NCBI GenBank assembly: GCA_027943245.1
Contig: JANDJZ010000015.1
Span: forward strand, 1 to 64,000
Length of the DNA stretch: 64,000 nt
Direction of reading: 5' to 3'
From: Acanthamoeba sp. SK_2022b
Lineage: Eukaryota; Discosea; Longamoebia; Acanthamoebidae
The translations under genes and the position numbers were made by a program. Below are positions 1-9,209 of this stretch, piece after piece. The notes beneath the pieces were generated by a model. The model made no database searches. It had not been told where the DNA came from and saw only the letters and a program-made list of their open reading frames with translations. The first letter of the stretch is position 1; each line of letters starts with the position of its first letter.

Positions 1-350
1 GTCATCGCCATCGTCACCATCATTTTCTCCTTGTTGCTCACCTTTGCTTCATGCGTTGTTGGCAGGCCGTCCTCATGGAGCAGGGGTTGTGCTGGCTGCC
101 CAACCCCCAGCGATGGACTGTGCAATAGGCCGTGTGAAGCTTCATGGAGACCTCCCCTCCTCTCCCAACTTAACCTGTATCCAATCACTCTCTGTTTCTT
201 GTTGTTGTTCAACAAACAATAATACGACACTTTCCCCAACCGACCGATCAACAAGGTTCAAACTGCGTCCCTGCCCAGGCACATGTCTGACTGGTGGTGT
301 CGACTCTGTCTCTGTCCACAGATTCTTTCTTCTTTTTCTTCGGTTTGATT
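1..350. other. 5' flank of the left Nudix gene
   Basis: No coding exon is supported here. The stretch is the mirror image of 5517-5866, the gap between the right-arm Nudix gene and the GH15 gene. It holds the presumed promoter and 5' UTR of the left Nudix copy; a T-rich stretch with a CAG at about 318-321 could be a 5'-UTR intron end, but this is not established. Confidence 0.5.
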
Positions 351-1605
351 ATGTTGCGGGTGCTCAATCGATCAGCCGATGGAGGCGAGGTGGAGCTGCC
401 TGTGCCGTTTGCCTCGTGCTTGTTCGACGTTCTGGGCCTGCCGCAGGACGCGCACAGCCATCCGTCGGTGGTCCTCGACCAGGTCAACGAAACGGCAGCT
501 GGAGAGGACAACGAACTGGGCCTCCTGCTCAGGCTGAGCCTCGCGGACAGGGGGGGCGTGCCGCTGGGTCATGCCAACGACTGCCCCGCTCGCCAGATGA
601 AACTTCGCCAAATCGAGGTCCTGCCCTCCACCGACGAGCTCGACCGCGATCGATTTCGAAAGCCACGCGTGCAGATAGGAGTCGTTGTACTCATCGAAGC
701 GCACGACCCCGGTAGCCTCCGCAGCTCCACCTTTCTCTCTCTCTTTTCAATCTGAACATCATCATGACGGCGCAGATGGAACCAAGGTGCTGGTGACTCG
801 CCGTCGCAATGACGCCTTCATCTTCCCGTCGGTGTGGGTCCTGCCGGGCGGCCACGCCGAGAAGGGCGAGTCCCTCCTCCAGACCGGCAAGCGCGAGGTC
901 GAAGAGGAGACAGGTACGCTGTCGTCGCCCATGGCCTCCCTCTCTCCCTCTCTCTTCTGCGCTAATGACACGACACTACATGGCAGGCGTGGTGCTGGCG
1001 GACGAGGACATGCGCCTGTGCGGCCTCTGGGAATCGTGCTACCCAGCCCAGGTGGACCACGGCCCGATGAAGAAGCATCACCTCGTCGTCTTCTACCGCG
1101 CCATCGTCCACAGGCCCACCGCCGAGATCACTCTCCGCCTGCAGGAAGCGGTCCGTTTACCCTCACCCCCCTCCCGCGCTGTCCCTCTCTCACTGTCTCT
1201 GTGTGTGGTGTGCGTGTGTGCGCACCAAAGGAGGTCGATGGGGCGTGCTGGGTGGACATGGCGAAGCTGGCGACGTGGATTCGGGTGGAGGAGACCAAGG
1301 AGCAGCTGCTGGACGAGATAAGACAACAGAGGGGCCAGAGCCGGCAGCGCGACTACTTCGCCCCGGACGTGCTCGCGGCCTTCAAGCAGCGCATCCCGTC
1401 CGTGGGTTCTGACGGCGAAGACGGCGGCGGCGACTGTGGCGGCGGGAGCGACTGCGCGCTGGCGTCCATTCGCTTCAACGAACGGCCGGGCGAGGAGCGG
1501 AAGCAGCTGGGCCCACACAGCTACGACATGCGCGAGGAGTGGCTCGCGCTCGGCCACCGCTTCGTGCTCAAGCACCTGCTCGCCGAGGTCGCCCGGCCAT
1601 TGTAG
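351..1605 (+). CDS. Nudix hydrolase, NUDT17-like (left-arm copy)
   Basis: Exons 351-711, 776-913, 987-1150 and 1231-1605 join in frame to 345 residues, stop TAG. The Nudix box lies at about residues 146-167 and fits GX5EX7REUXEEXGU completely (G146, E152, R160-E161, E164-E165, G167), so a metal-dependent hydrolase of nucleoside-diphosphate-linked substrates is expected. The extended N-terminal region, the Trp-Val-Leu-Pro-Gly-Gly run just before the box and the long C-terminal part resemble animal NUDT17; substrate cannot be told from sequence. No signal peptide is visible, so the product is probably cytosolic. The start was chosen at 351 because an upstream ATG at 294 only adds a Phe-rich run overlapping a likely splice region. 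Identical to the right-arm copy. Confidence 0.85.
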
Positions 1606-1756
1606 GCTCTGGGCGCCAACACTCGACACATATAGGGACAGTTGTGGGTAGTTGGTTCGTGTGTGCGCGCGCGCTCGTGGATGGTGATCGTTTCTCCCTT
1701 TTTCGTTGGTGAGTGTGTAGTGCTACAGTAGTGACGGCATGGCTGATCCCTGGGAG

Positions 1757-1807
1757 TCAGTTTGGCGCCTCGGTGAGGACGGTGTAGTTGGCCGGGAACC
1801 AGCCGCT
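1757..1807 (-). pseudogene. Orphan copy of the last SH3-gene exon
   Basis: Mirror image of the exon at 4060-4110. Read on the minus strand it encodes the last 16 residues of the second SH3 domain (Ser-Gly-Trp-Phe-Pro-Ala-Asn-Tyr core) and a stop. The preceding acceptor and CA/GT intron tract are also copied, but the rest of the gene is absent beyond the breakpoint at 1865/1866. It therefore cannot make the protein and marks the orientation of the duplication. Confidence 0.88.
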
Positions 1808-1812
1808 CTGTG

Positions 1813-1813
<1 letters not shown>

Positions 1814-1865
<52 letters not shown>
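1814..1865. repeat. (GT)n microsatellite at the left breakpoint
   Basis: Uninterrupted GT dinucleotides of about 52 bp end exactly where the inverted-repeat identity stops. The reverse complement tract at 4002-4053 has the same length, which is unexpected for such a mutable sequence unless the duplication is very young or an artefact. Confidence 0.95.
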
Positions 1866-1870
<5 letters not shown>

Positions 1871-2053
1871 GTGTGTGCGAGACAGGCCGGTGGATCATCA
1901 GGCGGCGAAACGGGGAACGGTTGGTCTGAGGTCACCTACGGCGGCGCGTTTACGTGCCCTTCCAGTGTTTTTATGATGCCGACGCCGCCGCAACCCGATC
2001 TCGAAGCCGACGAGGGGCGGCAGACGACGAGCGTACACCACTGATGATTTTCC
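1866..2053. other. Unique spacer next to the left breakpoint
   Basis: The short sequence between the inverted-repeat arm and the SH3 gene. It is the presumed upstream region of the SH3 gene. I see no exon with support; open frames here are Cys/Val or His/Thr runs read from the GT tract. Confidence 0.5.
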
Positions 2054-3996
2054 GTGACGACGGTTTGTCGCCCGCCTGTCCAGCACCAACACCACGCCTC
2101 GCACACGCCGCGGCAGCGCTGCAGCCTCCTGTTCAAGTCTCGCCACGGCTGCGACCATGCCGACGACCTCTTTCTTTCTTCTTCTTCGCTTCGCCGATGC
2201 TGGGTCCCGCGCCCGCGCAGCAGCCGCAGCAGCGGCCTCCCCTCCGCGACCTCGCACGCCCGGAGCGGTGCCGCTGCAGGTGCCCACGCACACCAGACGA
2301 CGCCCATCGTCAGCCTGCCCGTGCCGTTGTCGTCCAGCGTTTCGGGAACGAGGGAGGCCAGCCCGACCGCCGCCGCCACGACGACGACGACTGCGACGAC
2401 GCCCAGCAACACCTCCCCGCGCCGCTGCCACTCGATGCACCCCGCCCAGCAGCAGGCCCCTTACCAGCCGCAACAGCAGCACGCGACGCCGGCACGGCCG
2501 GTCGTGCCCCCGGTTGCGCGGTTGGGGTCCAGCTCTTCGTCGACCACTCCGGCGGCGTCGACATCGTCTTCGTCGTCGCATCGCCCCCACGCCGGTCCCT
2601 CGGCGTCGACGACATCGTCGCCGGCGCTCGCCTCCTCGGCCTCAGCCACGCTGGCACGCGGCGTCCGGCCGGTCCCACCGCCCAAGCCCGGCCGACCTGT
2701 TATCGTCGACACCGCGCCTTCCTCGTCGACGACAACGACGACGACGGCGTCCACCGCATCGCGAGCTCCGCCGGCCCTGGCTCCGCGACACACCATGGGT
2801 CCCTCGGCGCCGCTCCATCGTCAACAGCATCACCAAGCGCAGGCCACGTCGTCCCCGCCGGTTCCCGCCAACCTCTCGCGCCCGCTGCAGCCCGTCCCCT
2901 CGACCTCGCTGTCGACGTCGACGTCGACATCGAGCGCGGCCGCTCCCCAACCCGCACCGGCGGTCCGTGGCCCGCCGGCGTTGGGGCCGTCCAACATCAG
3001 CGGGTCGTTCCACGAGCGCATGGCCCACCTGCTGATGCGCAACATGGCCGGCCAGAAGCCCGACGCGCTCCGCCGCGGCAGCTCCGCCTCCGTGTCGGAC
3101 GACGACAACGACAACGACGAAAGCGAAGACGAAATCGACGCCAACGACGACGATGACGACGAGGAGGAGGAGGACAGCAAGGTGTGGGTTAAGGTTCTCG
3201 GGTCGTATACTGCCCACGAGGAGGGCGAGCTCAGCCTCAAGCAGGGCGAACGCATTCTTCTCCTTGGTACGCGTGCGTGCGTGTGCGTGCATATCGCGCT
3301 CTCGGCGGCTATTGACCTGCTTCGCTCTGTGTCGCGTGTCGCGTCGCAGACTATGACGGCGAAGACGAGAGCGGGTGGTGGGAGGCCGAGAAGGAGGACG
3401 GGAGCAGGGGCCTGGTGCCCGCCTCTCACGTGGCGCTGTGCGACGAGCGGGGCAATCTAAAGGACCCGCTCGACGCCTCCCGCTTCGGCACGCGATCGGC
3501 GACCCAGGCCGAGGGCGAGGAGGGAGGCGAGGGCGTGCTCAACGACAAGCAACGCAGCGGCCGACGCGAACGCAGAGAGCGAAAGCGCCAGGAGAAGGTG
3601 AGCCGCCGCATCGAAAAGGAGCGTAGCAGGCTCGCTGGCGATACCAGCGAGGCCGCCATCCGGCAGGCCGTGCTCAACGAGGAGAGCGGCTACGTGCGTG
3701 CCATTCATTCCTATCGAACCAAAGCCAAAGGTGCGTTCACCTCCAACCCCCCCCCTCTCTGTCTTCGTTCTTTGGCGTTGCGTTTTCGTTCTTTATTTCT
3801 TTTAATTAATTAGTTTCTCGCGCAGACCAACTCAGCTTCAAGAAGGGAGCGATCATCTACGTCACGGAGATGAAGGAGGACGAGAACGTGCTCTTTGGCA
3901 CCATCATCAGCAAGAAGTTGAGAAGGAAGCCCAAGGTACCCCCTGCGCTCCTCTCCATCACTCCTCTTTACTCGCTCCGTCGCGTGCACTCACACA

Positions 3997-4054
<58 letters not shown>

Positions 4055-4110
4055 CACAGAGCGGCTGGTTCCCGGCCAACTACACCGTCCTCACCGAGGC
4101 GCCAAACTGA
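2054..4110 (+). CDS. Protein with two SH3 domains, low-complexity N-terminus
   Basis: Exons ?2054-3266, 3350-3730, 3826-3935 and 4060-4110 splice in phase; up to 584 residues from 2054, or 457 from the in-frame ATG at 2435. The 5' end is uncertain because the N-terminal half is Thr/Ser/Pro/Gln-rich with no conserved motif. Near 3070-3175 lies a Ser patch then a long Asp/Glu run. The first SH3 domain spans the exon 1-2 junction (Glu-Leu-Ser-Leu-Lys-Gln-Gly-Glu, then Gly-Trp-Trp). A basic Arg/Lys/Glu helix follows at 3550-3640. The second SH3 spans exons 2-4 and ends in Gly-Trp-Phe-Pro-Ala-Asn-Tyr. Such proteins are signalling or actin adaptors binding Pro-rich ligands. The gene is convergent with the right-arm Nudix gene. 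Confidence 0.8.
4002..4053. repeat. (CA)n microsatellite at the right breakpoint
   Basis: CA dinucleotides directly upstream of the acceptor of the last SH3-gene intron; the tract doubles as the polypyrimidine-like region before the splice site at 4058-4059. Inverted-repeat identity begins at its first base. Confidence 0.95.
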
Positions 4111-4261
4111 CTCCCAGGGATCAGCCATGCCGTCACTACTGTAGCACTACACACTCACCAACGAAAAAGGGAGAAACGATCACCATCCACGAGCGCGCGC
4201 GCACACACGAACCAACTACCCACAACTGTCCCTATATGTGTCGAGTGTTGGCGCCCAGAGC

Positions 4262-5516
4262 CTACAATGGCCGGGCGACCTCGGCGAGCAGGTGCTTGAG
4301 CACGAAGCGGTGGCCGAGCGCGAGCCACTCCTCGCGCATGTCGTAGCTGTGTGGGCCCAGCTGCTTCCGCTCCTCGCCCGGCCGTTCGTTGAAGCGAATG
4401 GACGCCAGCGCGCAGTCGCTCCCGCCGCCACAGTCGCCGCCGCCGTCTTCGCCGTCAGAACCCACGGACGGGATGCGCTGCTTGAAGGCCGCGAGCACGT
4501 CCGGGGCGAAGTAGTCGCGCTGCCGGCTCTGGCCCCTCTGTTGTCTTATCTCGTCCAGCAGCTGCTCCTTGGTCTCCTCCACCCGAATCCACGTCGCCAG
4601 CTTCGCCATGTCCACCCAGCACGCCCCATCGACCTCCTTTGGTGCGCACACACGCACACCACACACAGAGACAGTGAGAGAGGGACAGCGCGGGAGGGGG
4701 GTGAGGGTAAACGGACCGCTTCCTGCAGGCGGAGAGTGATCTCGGCGGTGGGCCTGTGGACGATGGCGCGGTAGAAGACGACGAGGTGATGCTTCTTCAT
4801 CGGGCCGTGGTCCACCTGGGCTGGGTAGCACGATTCCCAGAGGCCGCACAGGCGCATGTCCTCGTCCGCCAGCACCACGCCTGCCATGTAGTGTCGTGTC
4901 ATTAGCGCAGAAGAGAGAGGGAGAGAGGGAGGCCATGGGCGACGACAGCGTACCTGTCTCCTCTTCGACCTCGCGCTTGCCGGTCTGGAGGAGGGACTCG
5001 CCCTTCTCGGCGTGGCCGCCCGGCAGGACCCACACCGACGGGAAGATGAAGGCGTCATTGCGACGGCGAGTCACCAGCACCTTGGTTCCATCTGCGCCGT
5101 CATGATGATGTTCAGATTGAAAAGAGAGAGAGAAAGGTGGAGCTGCGGAGGCTACCGGGGTCGTGCGCTTCGATGAGTACAACGACTCCTATCTGCACGC
5201 GTGGCTTTCGAAATCGATCGCGGTCGAGCTCGTCGGTGGAGGGCAGGACCTCGATTTGGCGAAGTTTCATCTGGCGAGCGGGGCAGTCGTTGGCATGACC
5301 CAGCGGCACGCCCCCCCTGTCCGCGAGGCTCAGCCTGAGCAGGAGGCCCAGTTCGTTGTCCTCTCCAGCTGCCGTTTCGTTGACCTGGTCGAGGACCACC
5401 GACGGATGGCTGTGCGCGTCCTGCGGCAGGCCCAGAACGTCGAACAAGCACGAGGCAAACGGCACAGGCAGCTCCACCTCGCCTCCATCGGCTGATCGAT
5501 TGAGCACCCGCAACAT
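4262..5516 (-). CDS. Nudix hydrolase, NUDT17-like (right-arm copy)
   Basis: Exons (minus) 5156-5516, 4954-5091, 4717-4880 and 4262-4636; 345 residues identical to the left-arm gene, including an intact Nudix box at residues 146-167. It lies tail-to-tail with the SH3 gene (151 bp between stops) and 369 bp upstream, on the same strand, sits the GH15 stop codon. If the palindrome is real, the organism has two identical gene copies about 2.7 kb apart in opposite orientation. If it is an assembly fold-back, this is the only real copy. Confidence 0.88.
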
Positions 5517-5884
5517 AATCAAACCGAAGAAAAAGAAGAAAGAATCTGTGGACAGAGACAGAGTCGACACCACCAGTCAGACATGTGCCTGGGCAGGGAC
5601 GCAGTTTGAACCTTGTTGATCGGTCGGTTGGGGAAAGTGTCGTATTATTGTTTGTTGAACAACAACAAGAAACAGAGAGTGATTGGATACAGGTTAAGTT
5701 GGGAGAGGAGGGGAGGTCTCCATGAAGCTTCACACGGCCTATTGCACAGTCCATCGCTGGGGGTTGGGCAGCCAGCACAACCCCTGCTCCATGAGGACGG
5801 CCTGCCAACAACGCATGAAGCAAAGGTGAGCAACAAGGAGAAAATGATGGTGACGATGGCGATGACCAAGTCGAGCGCGGAGGC
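5517..5884. other. Gap between Nudix and GH15 genes
   Basis: Mirror of 1-350. Both neighbours are on the minus strand, so the gap holds the 3' end of the GH15 transcript and the promoter of the Nudix gene. I see no ORF with family features. Confidence 0.5.
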
Positions 5885-7986
5885 TCATCGTACCCAGATA
5901 TAGACGCCGGCGTACTCGTAGATGTTGGGCGTCGACGAGGCGACAAAGTTGCCGGTGACGCCGCAGATGGCCTCGCCCACGGGCATCTGGCCCTCGGCAG
6001 CGTGGTCGACCATCCACTGCAGCCGCTTGCGCACCACCTCGCGCGGGCTCTCCTTGAGCATGATGGCCTGGTAGTCGATCGGCTTCTCGGTCTGCCTCTT
6101 GGCCAGCTGCTCCCCGTTCTGGCCCGCGGAGGCCTCAACCAGCGGCGGCAGCGCGCCGCTGCTCTGCACCTCGATCACGGCTTCGATCTCCTCCGACGCG
6201 GCCTCCTTGCCCTTGCATTCCTCCTGCAAAGCAGCAGCGGCGCAGGAGGTGACGTCAGCAGAGAGCTCAAAAGCGAAAGCGAGAGCAAAAGAGCGAAGCG
6301 AAAGGAGAGAAGGGGCTACCTGCGTGGCCTTGTCCTCGAGGATGCGCTCGTACTCGAGCTCGGCAAAGGCGGTGAACATGGTGACGACGCCCCACGGGGG
6401 AGTGGGACCGCCGGCCTCCTTGCCGCCGGGCGAGAAGATGGAGTCGTAGAAGAAGGGGTCGCCGGCGTAGCGGCCGATGCCGTAGCCGCGCTGGGTGAGC
6501 TCCTTGCGGACGTGGGCCAGGTGGTAGAGGGCGCGCTTGGGGTCGCCCACGCCGAGGTAGACCACCGCGACGGAGGACCCGTCGAGCCGCTCGTCGGTGG
6601 TGCCGTCGGTCGAGGCGATGCAACGCATGTAGTAGCCGCCCTTGCCGTCGGCGTCCTCCTTCCACAGGTGGGTCTCGATCGCGTTCTGGACCTGCCGGGC
6701 CCGCTCCCTCATGAAGCGGGCACGCTCCCTGTCGCCCCACAGGTCCTCCAGGTTGGCGGCGGCCTGAAGGCCGGCGGCGGCCATGGCCTGGGTGAAGGTG
6801 AAGTAGGCCGTGGGCATGTTGCCCCCGGTGTGCGGGTGGGACGACTCCTCCCAGATCGAGTAGTCGGCGGGCGCGAAGCCGTGCATGCCCACGCCGTAGC
6901 CCAGGAAGTTCTCGATGTCGCGCACGCCGTGCTTGACCTTGTCCAGGAACGACGTACACCTCGTCAACTGTGCGCACGCCCAAGGCAAAGAGAGAGTGAG
7001 AGAGAGAAGACCATGTCAGCGCCGCTATCCTCTCAAGGTGAAGGAAGAGAGAGAGAGAGAGGCGTACGCGGTAGTGGTGGTAGACGCCCACAAGGAACGC
7101 TCCAGCCGAATCGAACTGGGGGTCCACGAAGCCCACGGGCTCACCCGTCCAGTACGACTGCACGCAAGGTAAAAATTAATAATGAATGTAAAAAATAAAA
7201 ATGTAAATAAATAAATAAAATAAAAAAGCGAGACATACGTAGCAGGTGTGGAAGCCCTGGCGGCCCCAGCGGAGGTGGCACGAGGCGGCCCAAACGAAGA
7301 AGGCGCTGGCCTCCTCGTGGTAGCCGGCGGCGTCAAAGATCATGGCGGCGAACATGCCGTCGCGCATCCAGGTCTTGTAGAGGTAGGCCGGGTGGAAGGA
7401 GGCGACGATGCAGCCGACCGTCGGGTTCTGTGCGTTCTTCATCATCAGCACCGAGTGCTTGTAGAGGCGCTCGTGCTCGGGGTCGGCGAACTTGGGCTGC
7501 TTGCCCTTGGCCAGGAAGTACTGGTAGGCCGCGCGGGTGTGGTCGATCCAGTAGGCCGGCGGCTGGGCGAGCGCCCGCTTGCACGTCGCGACGGCACGCT
7601 CGTAGGAGGTGTGGAGCGTGCGGAAGAAGTAGAGGTCGAGCGTCTGGCCGGCCGACAGCGTCTCGCTGGCGACCAGGCCGAGCGACACCTGCGCCTCCTC
7701 GGCCACGAGCTCCTTGCCGAGCCTGCCCTCCTTGTGGATGAACTGCGACAGCGGCGACGTCGCGTCGGTGGCCTGCCCGACCTGGTACGACGACACGGCG
7801 TTGGCGTCCCACGTGCCCATGGTGAAGTAGCCCTGGCCGCTCTTGGTCTCGTCCACCATCCACAGCGGCACGCTCTCGTACGTGTTGAACCAGCCCCACT
7901 GCTTCACCTGCGGCGCGTCCACGTTCTTCTCCGTCACCACGTAGTCGAGCAACTGCACACTACGCGCACACACCACAGAGTCAGCG

Positions 7987-8053
<67 letters not shown>

Positions 8054-8651
8054 CGAGAGATGAGAGAAAGATGTACTCGGCGGTGGATGGGCCCTTAGGG
8101 GACTGAGGCAGGGTGATGCTGTAGTGGACGATGTAGAACTCCTCCTGGGGCGGCATGTAGTAGGACCGCTTCATGGCAAAGGGGAGGGGCTTGCCGTCGT
8201 ATGTGTCGATGTGATTCTGGAACTCGCCCGTCTCCTTGAGGAACACACGGCCGTCCCACTGCACCACACGCACATGTCGTCAGCGGACGGGCTGCCCGGG
8301 GCACACACAGGGGAGCGGGGCACACGCACGAGGCTGGGGTCGCTGTAGAGGACGCCGTTGAAGCGCAAGGCGAAGCTCTCTTCGGAGATGGCCGACTTGG
8401 ACCAGTTGTTCTCGGCGCGCCTCATGCCCGTGACGCCCGGCGAGCGGATGGGCTTCTGGTTGGGGTTGTCCCTCGGTCCGGCCCACGTGATGGTCAAGTC
8501 CTGCACGCGCCACCACGATTGCAACGCATTTATTTTAATTTATTTAAATTATTTTTTTAAAAAAGAAAAAAAGTACCTTCCAGTTGGAGAGGATCATGGA
8601 GGGGAAGGAGAAGTCAGAGTGAGGCTTCGTGTAGGCATTGTTGCTGCTCAT
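5885..8651 (-). CDS. Glycoside hydrolase family 15, glucoamylase-like
   Basis: Seven exons (minus): 8577-8651, 8330-8500, 8077-8258, 7239-7959, 7068-7157, 6320-6967, 5885-6223; 741 residues. The N-terminal ~260 residues look like the beta-sandwich of archaeal/bacterial-type GH15 enzymes. The (alpha/alpha)6 part carries the family landmarks Thr-Trp-Met-Arg-Asp-Gly (~residue 340) and Ser-Ile-Trp-Glu-Glu-Ser (~450) followed by Phe-Thr-Phe-Thr-Gln. GH15 enzymes release glucose from alpha-glucan ends by inversion. No signal peptide is evident at the chosen ATG, so the enzyme may act on cytosolic glycogen. The donor at 8329 is one of two in-frame choices. The third intron (7960-8076) carries a CA tract. 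Confidence 0.85.
7989..8051. repeat. (CA)n microsatellite in a GH15 intron
   Basis: About 63 bp of CA dinucleotides (GT in the sense of the gene) inside the intron 7960-8076. Frames through it give only Cys/Val or His/Thr runs. Confidence 0.95.
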
Positions 8652-9209
8652 TGTGCTTTGCTGTGCAGCCGGTTGTCGGGCGGAAACGGAATACTGACCG
8701 TTACAAGAGAGTTGAGCGAAACACAACAAAGAGCAGGCCAGGAGGCAAAGCCAGAGGAAAGGGAGGCAGTACCTCTTGTTGAAGAAACAATTGGCAAATT
8801 AAAATGTGCAAAATTCGGCAAAAAAGAGAAAAGATGGAACAGAGATTTTATACAACAGAGAAATAGAAGTGAGGCGAAGGCAGAGAAGTGGCTTAATCTG
8901 TTGAGGCGGGGTCTGGATGTGTGCTAAAGCAGAGCGGAGTGTTTTGAATAAAAGGTCCAGCACTGGAAATGGCCCAAGCGGTGGACGCCGGAGAAGGTGA
9001 AATTTCAATCAATCTTCCGGAGATAGCCAGAGCAGCCTATCATTTGGTCGGGATTTCTTTCGTTTGCTTCGGTTGGTCGAAGCAGAACGCACACGAAAAG
9101 AGGTCGCTCTCCTACCCACGCGCCAAGTTGAACGAAAATGAGACAGAGAAATGGTGGAAAGGGATTGTAGCGATTCTGGCTTGCGTCTGTATCCCTATAC
9201 CAGACGGCG
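8652..9209. other. Gap between GH15 and PARP genes
   Basis: 558 bp upstream of the GH15 start and downstream of the PARP stop. An 89-codon plus-strand frame at 8969-9238 overlaps the PARP C-terminal exon antisense and has no recognisable features. Presumed GH15 promoter and PARP 3' UTR. Confidence 0.5.

Larger units (their letters stand above)
1..1865. repeat. Left arm of a 1.87-kb perfect inverted repeat
   Basis: Every position x in 1-1865 pairs with position 5867-x in 4002-5866. The 345-residue Nudix proteins read from the two arms are identical and the flanking non-coding sequence also matches wherever I compared it. The arm begins at the first base of the window, so its true outer end may lie outside. 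The inner end falls exactly at the end of a GT tract (1814-1865); base 1866 no longer pairs with 4001. Besides the Nudix gene, the arm carries an antisense copy of the last exon of the SH3 gene. The arm could be a very recent inverted duplication or an assembly fold-back; the sequence alone cannot decide. Confidence 0.93.
4002..5866. repeat. Right arm of the inverted repeat
   Basis: Reverse complement of 1-1865. It starts at the first base of a CA tract (4002-4053) inside the last intron of the SH3 gene. It contains the final SH3-gene exon and the whole minus-strand Nudix gene, and ends 19 bp before the stop codon of the GH15 gene as far as the window lets me follow it. Because the SH3 gene is complete only on this side, this arm is probably the original arrangement and the left arm the copy (inference). 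Confidence 0.93.

Noticed and set aside
1723..1935. ORFs made of His/Thr or Cys/Val runs over the GT tract
   Set aside because: They are read-through of a dinucleotide microsatellite in several frames and have no other protein features.
2157..3035. Long Arg/Pro-rich ORFs overlapping the SH3 gene
   Set aside because: Other-frame shadows of GC-rich low-complexity coding sequence; the SH3 domains fix the true frame.
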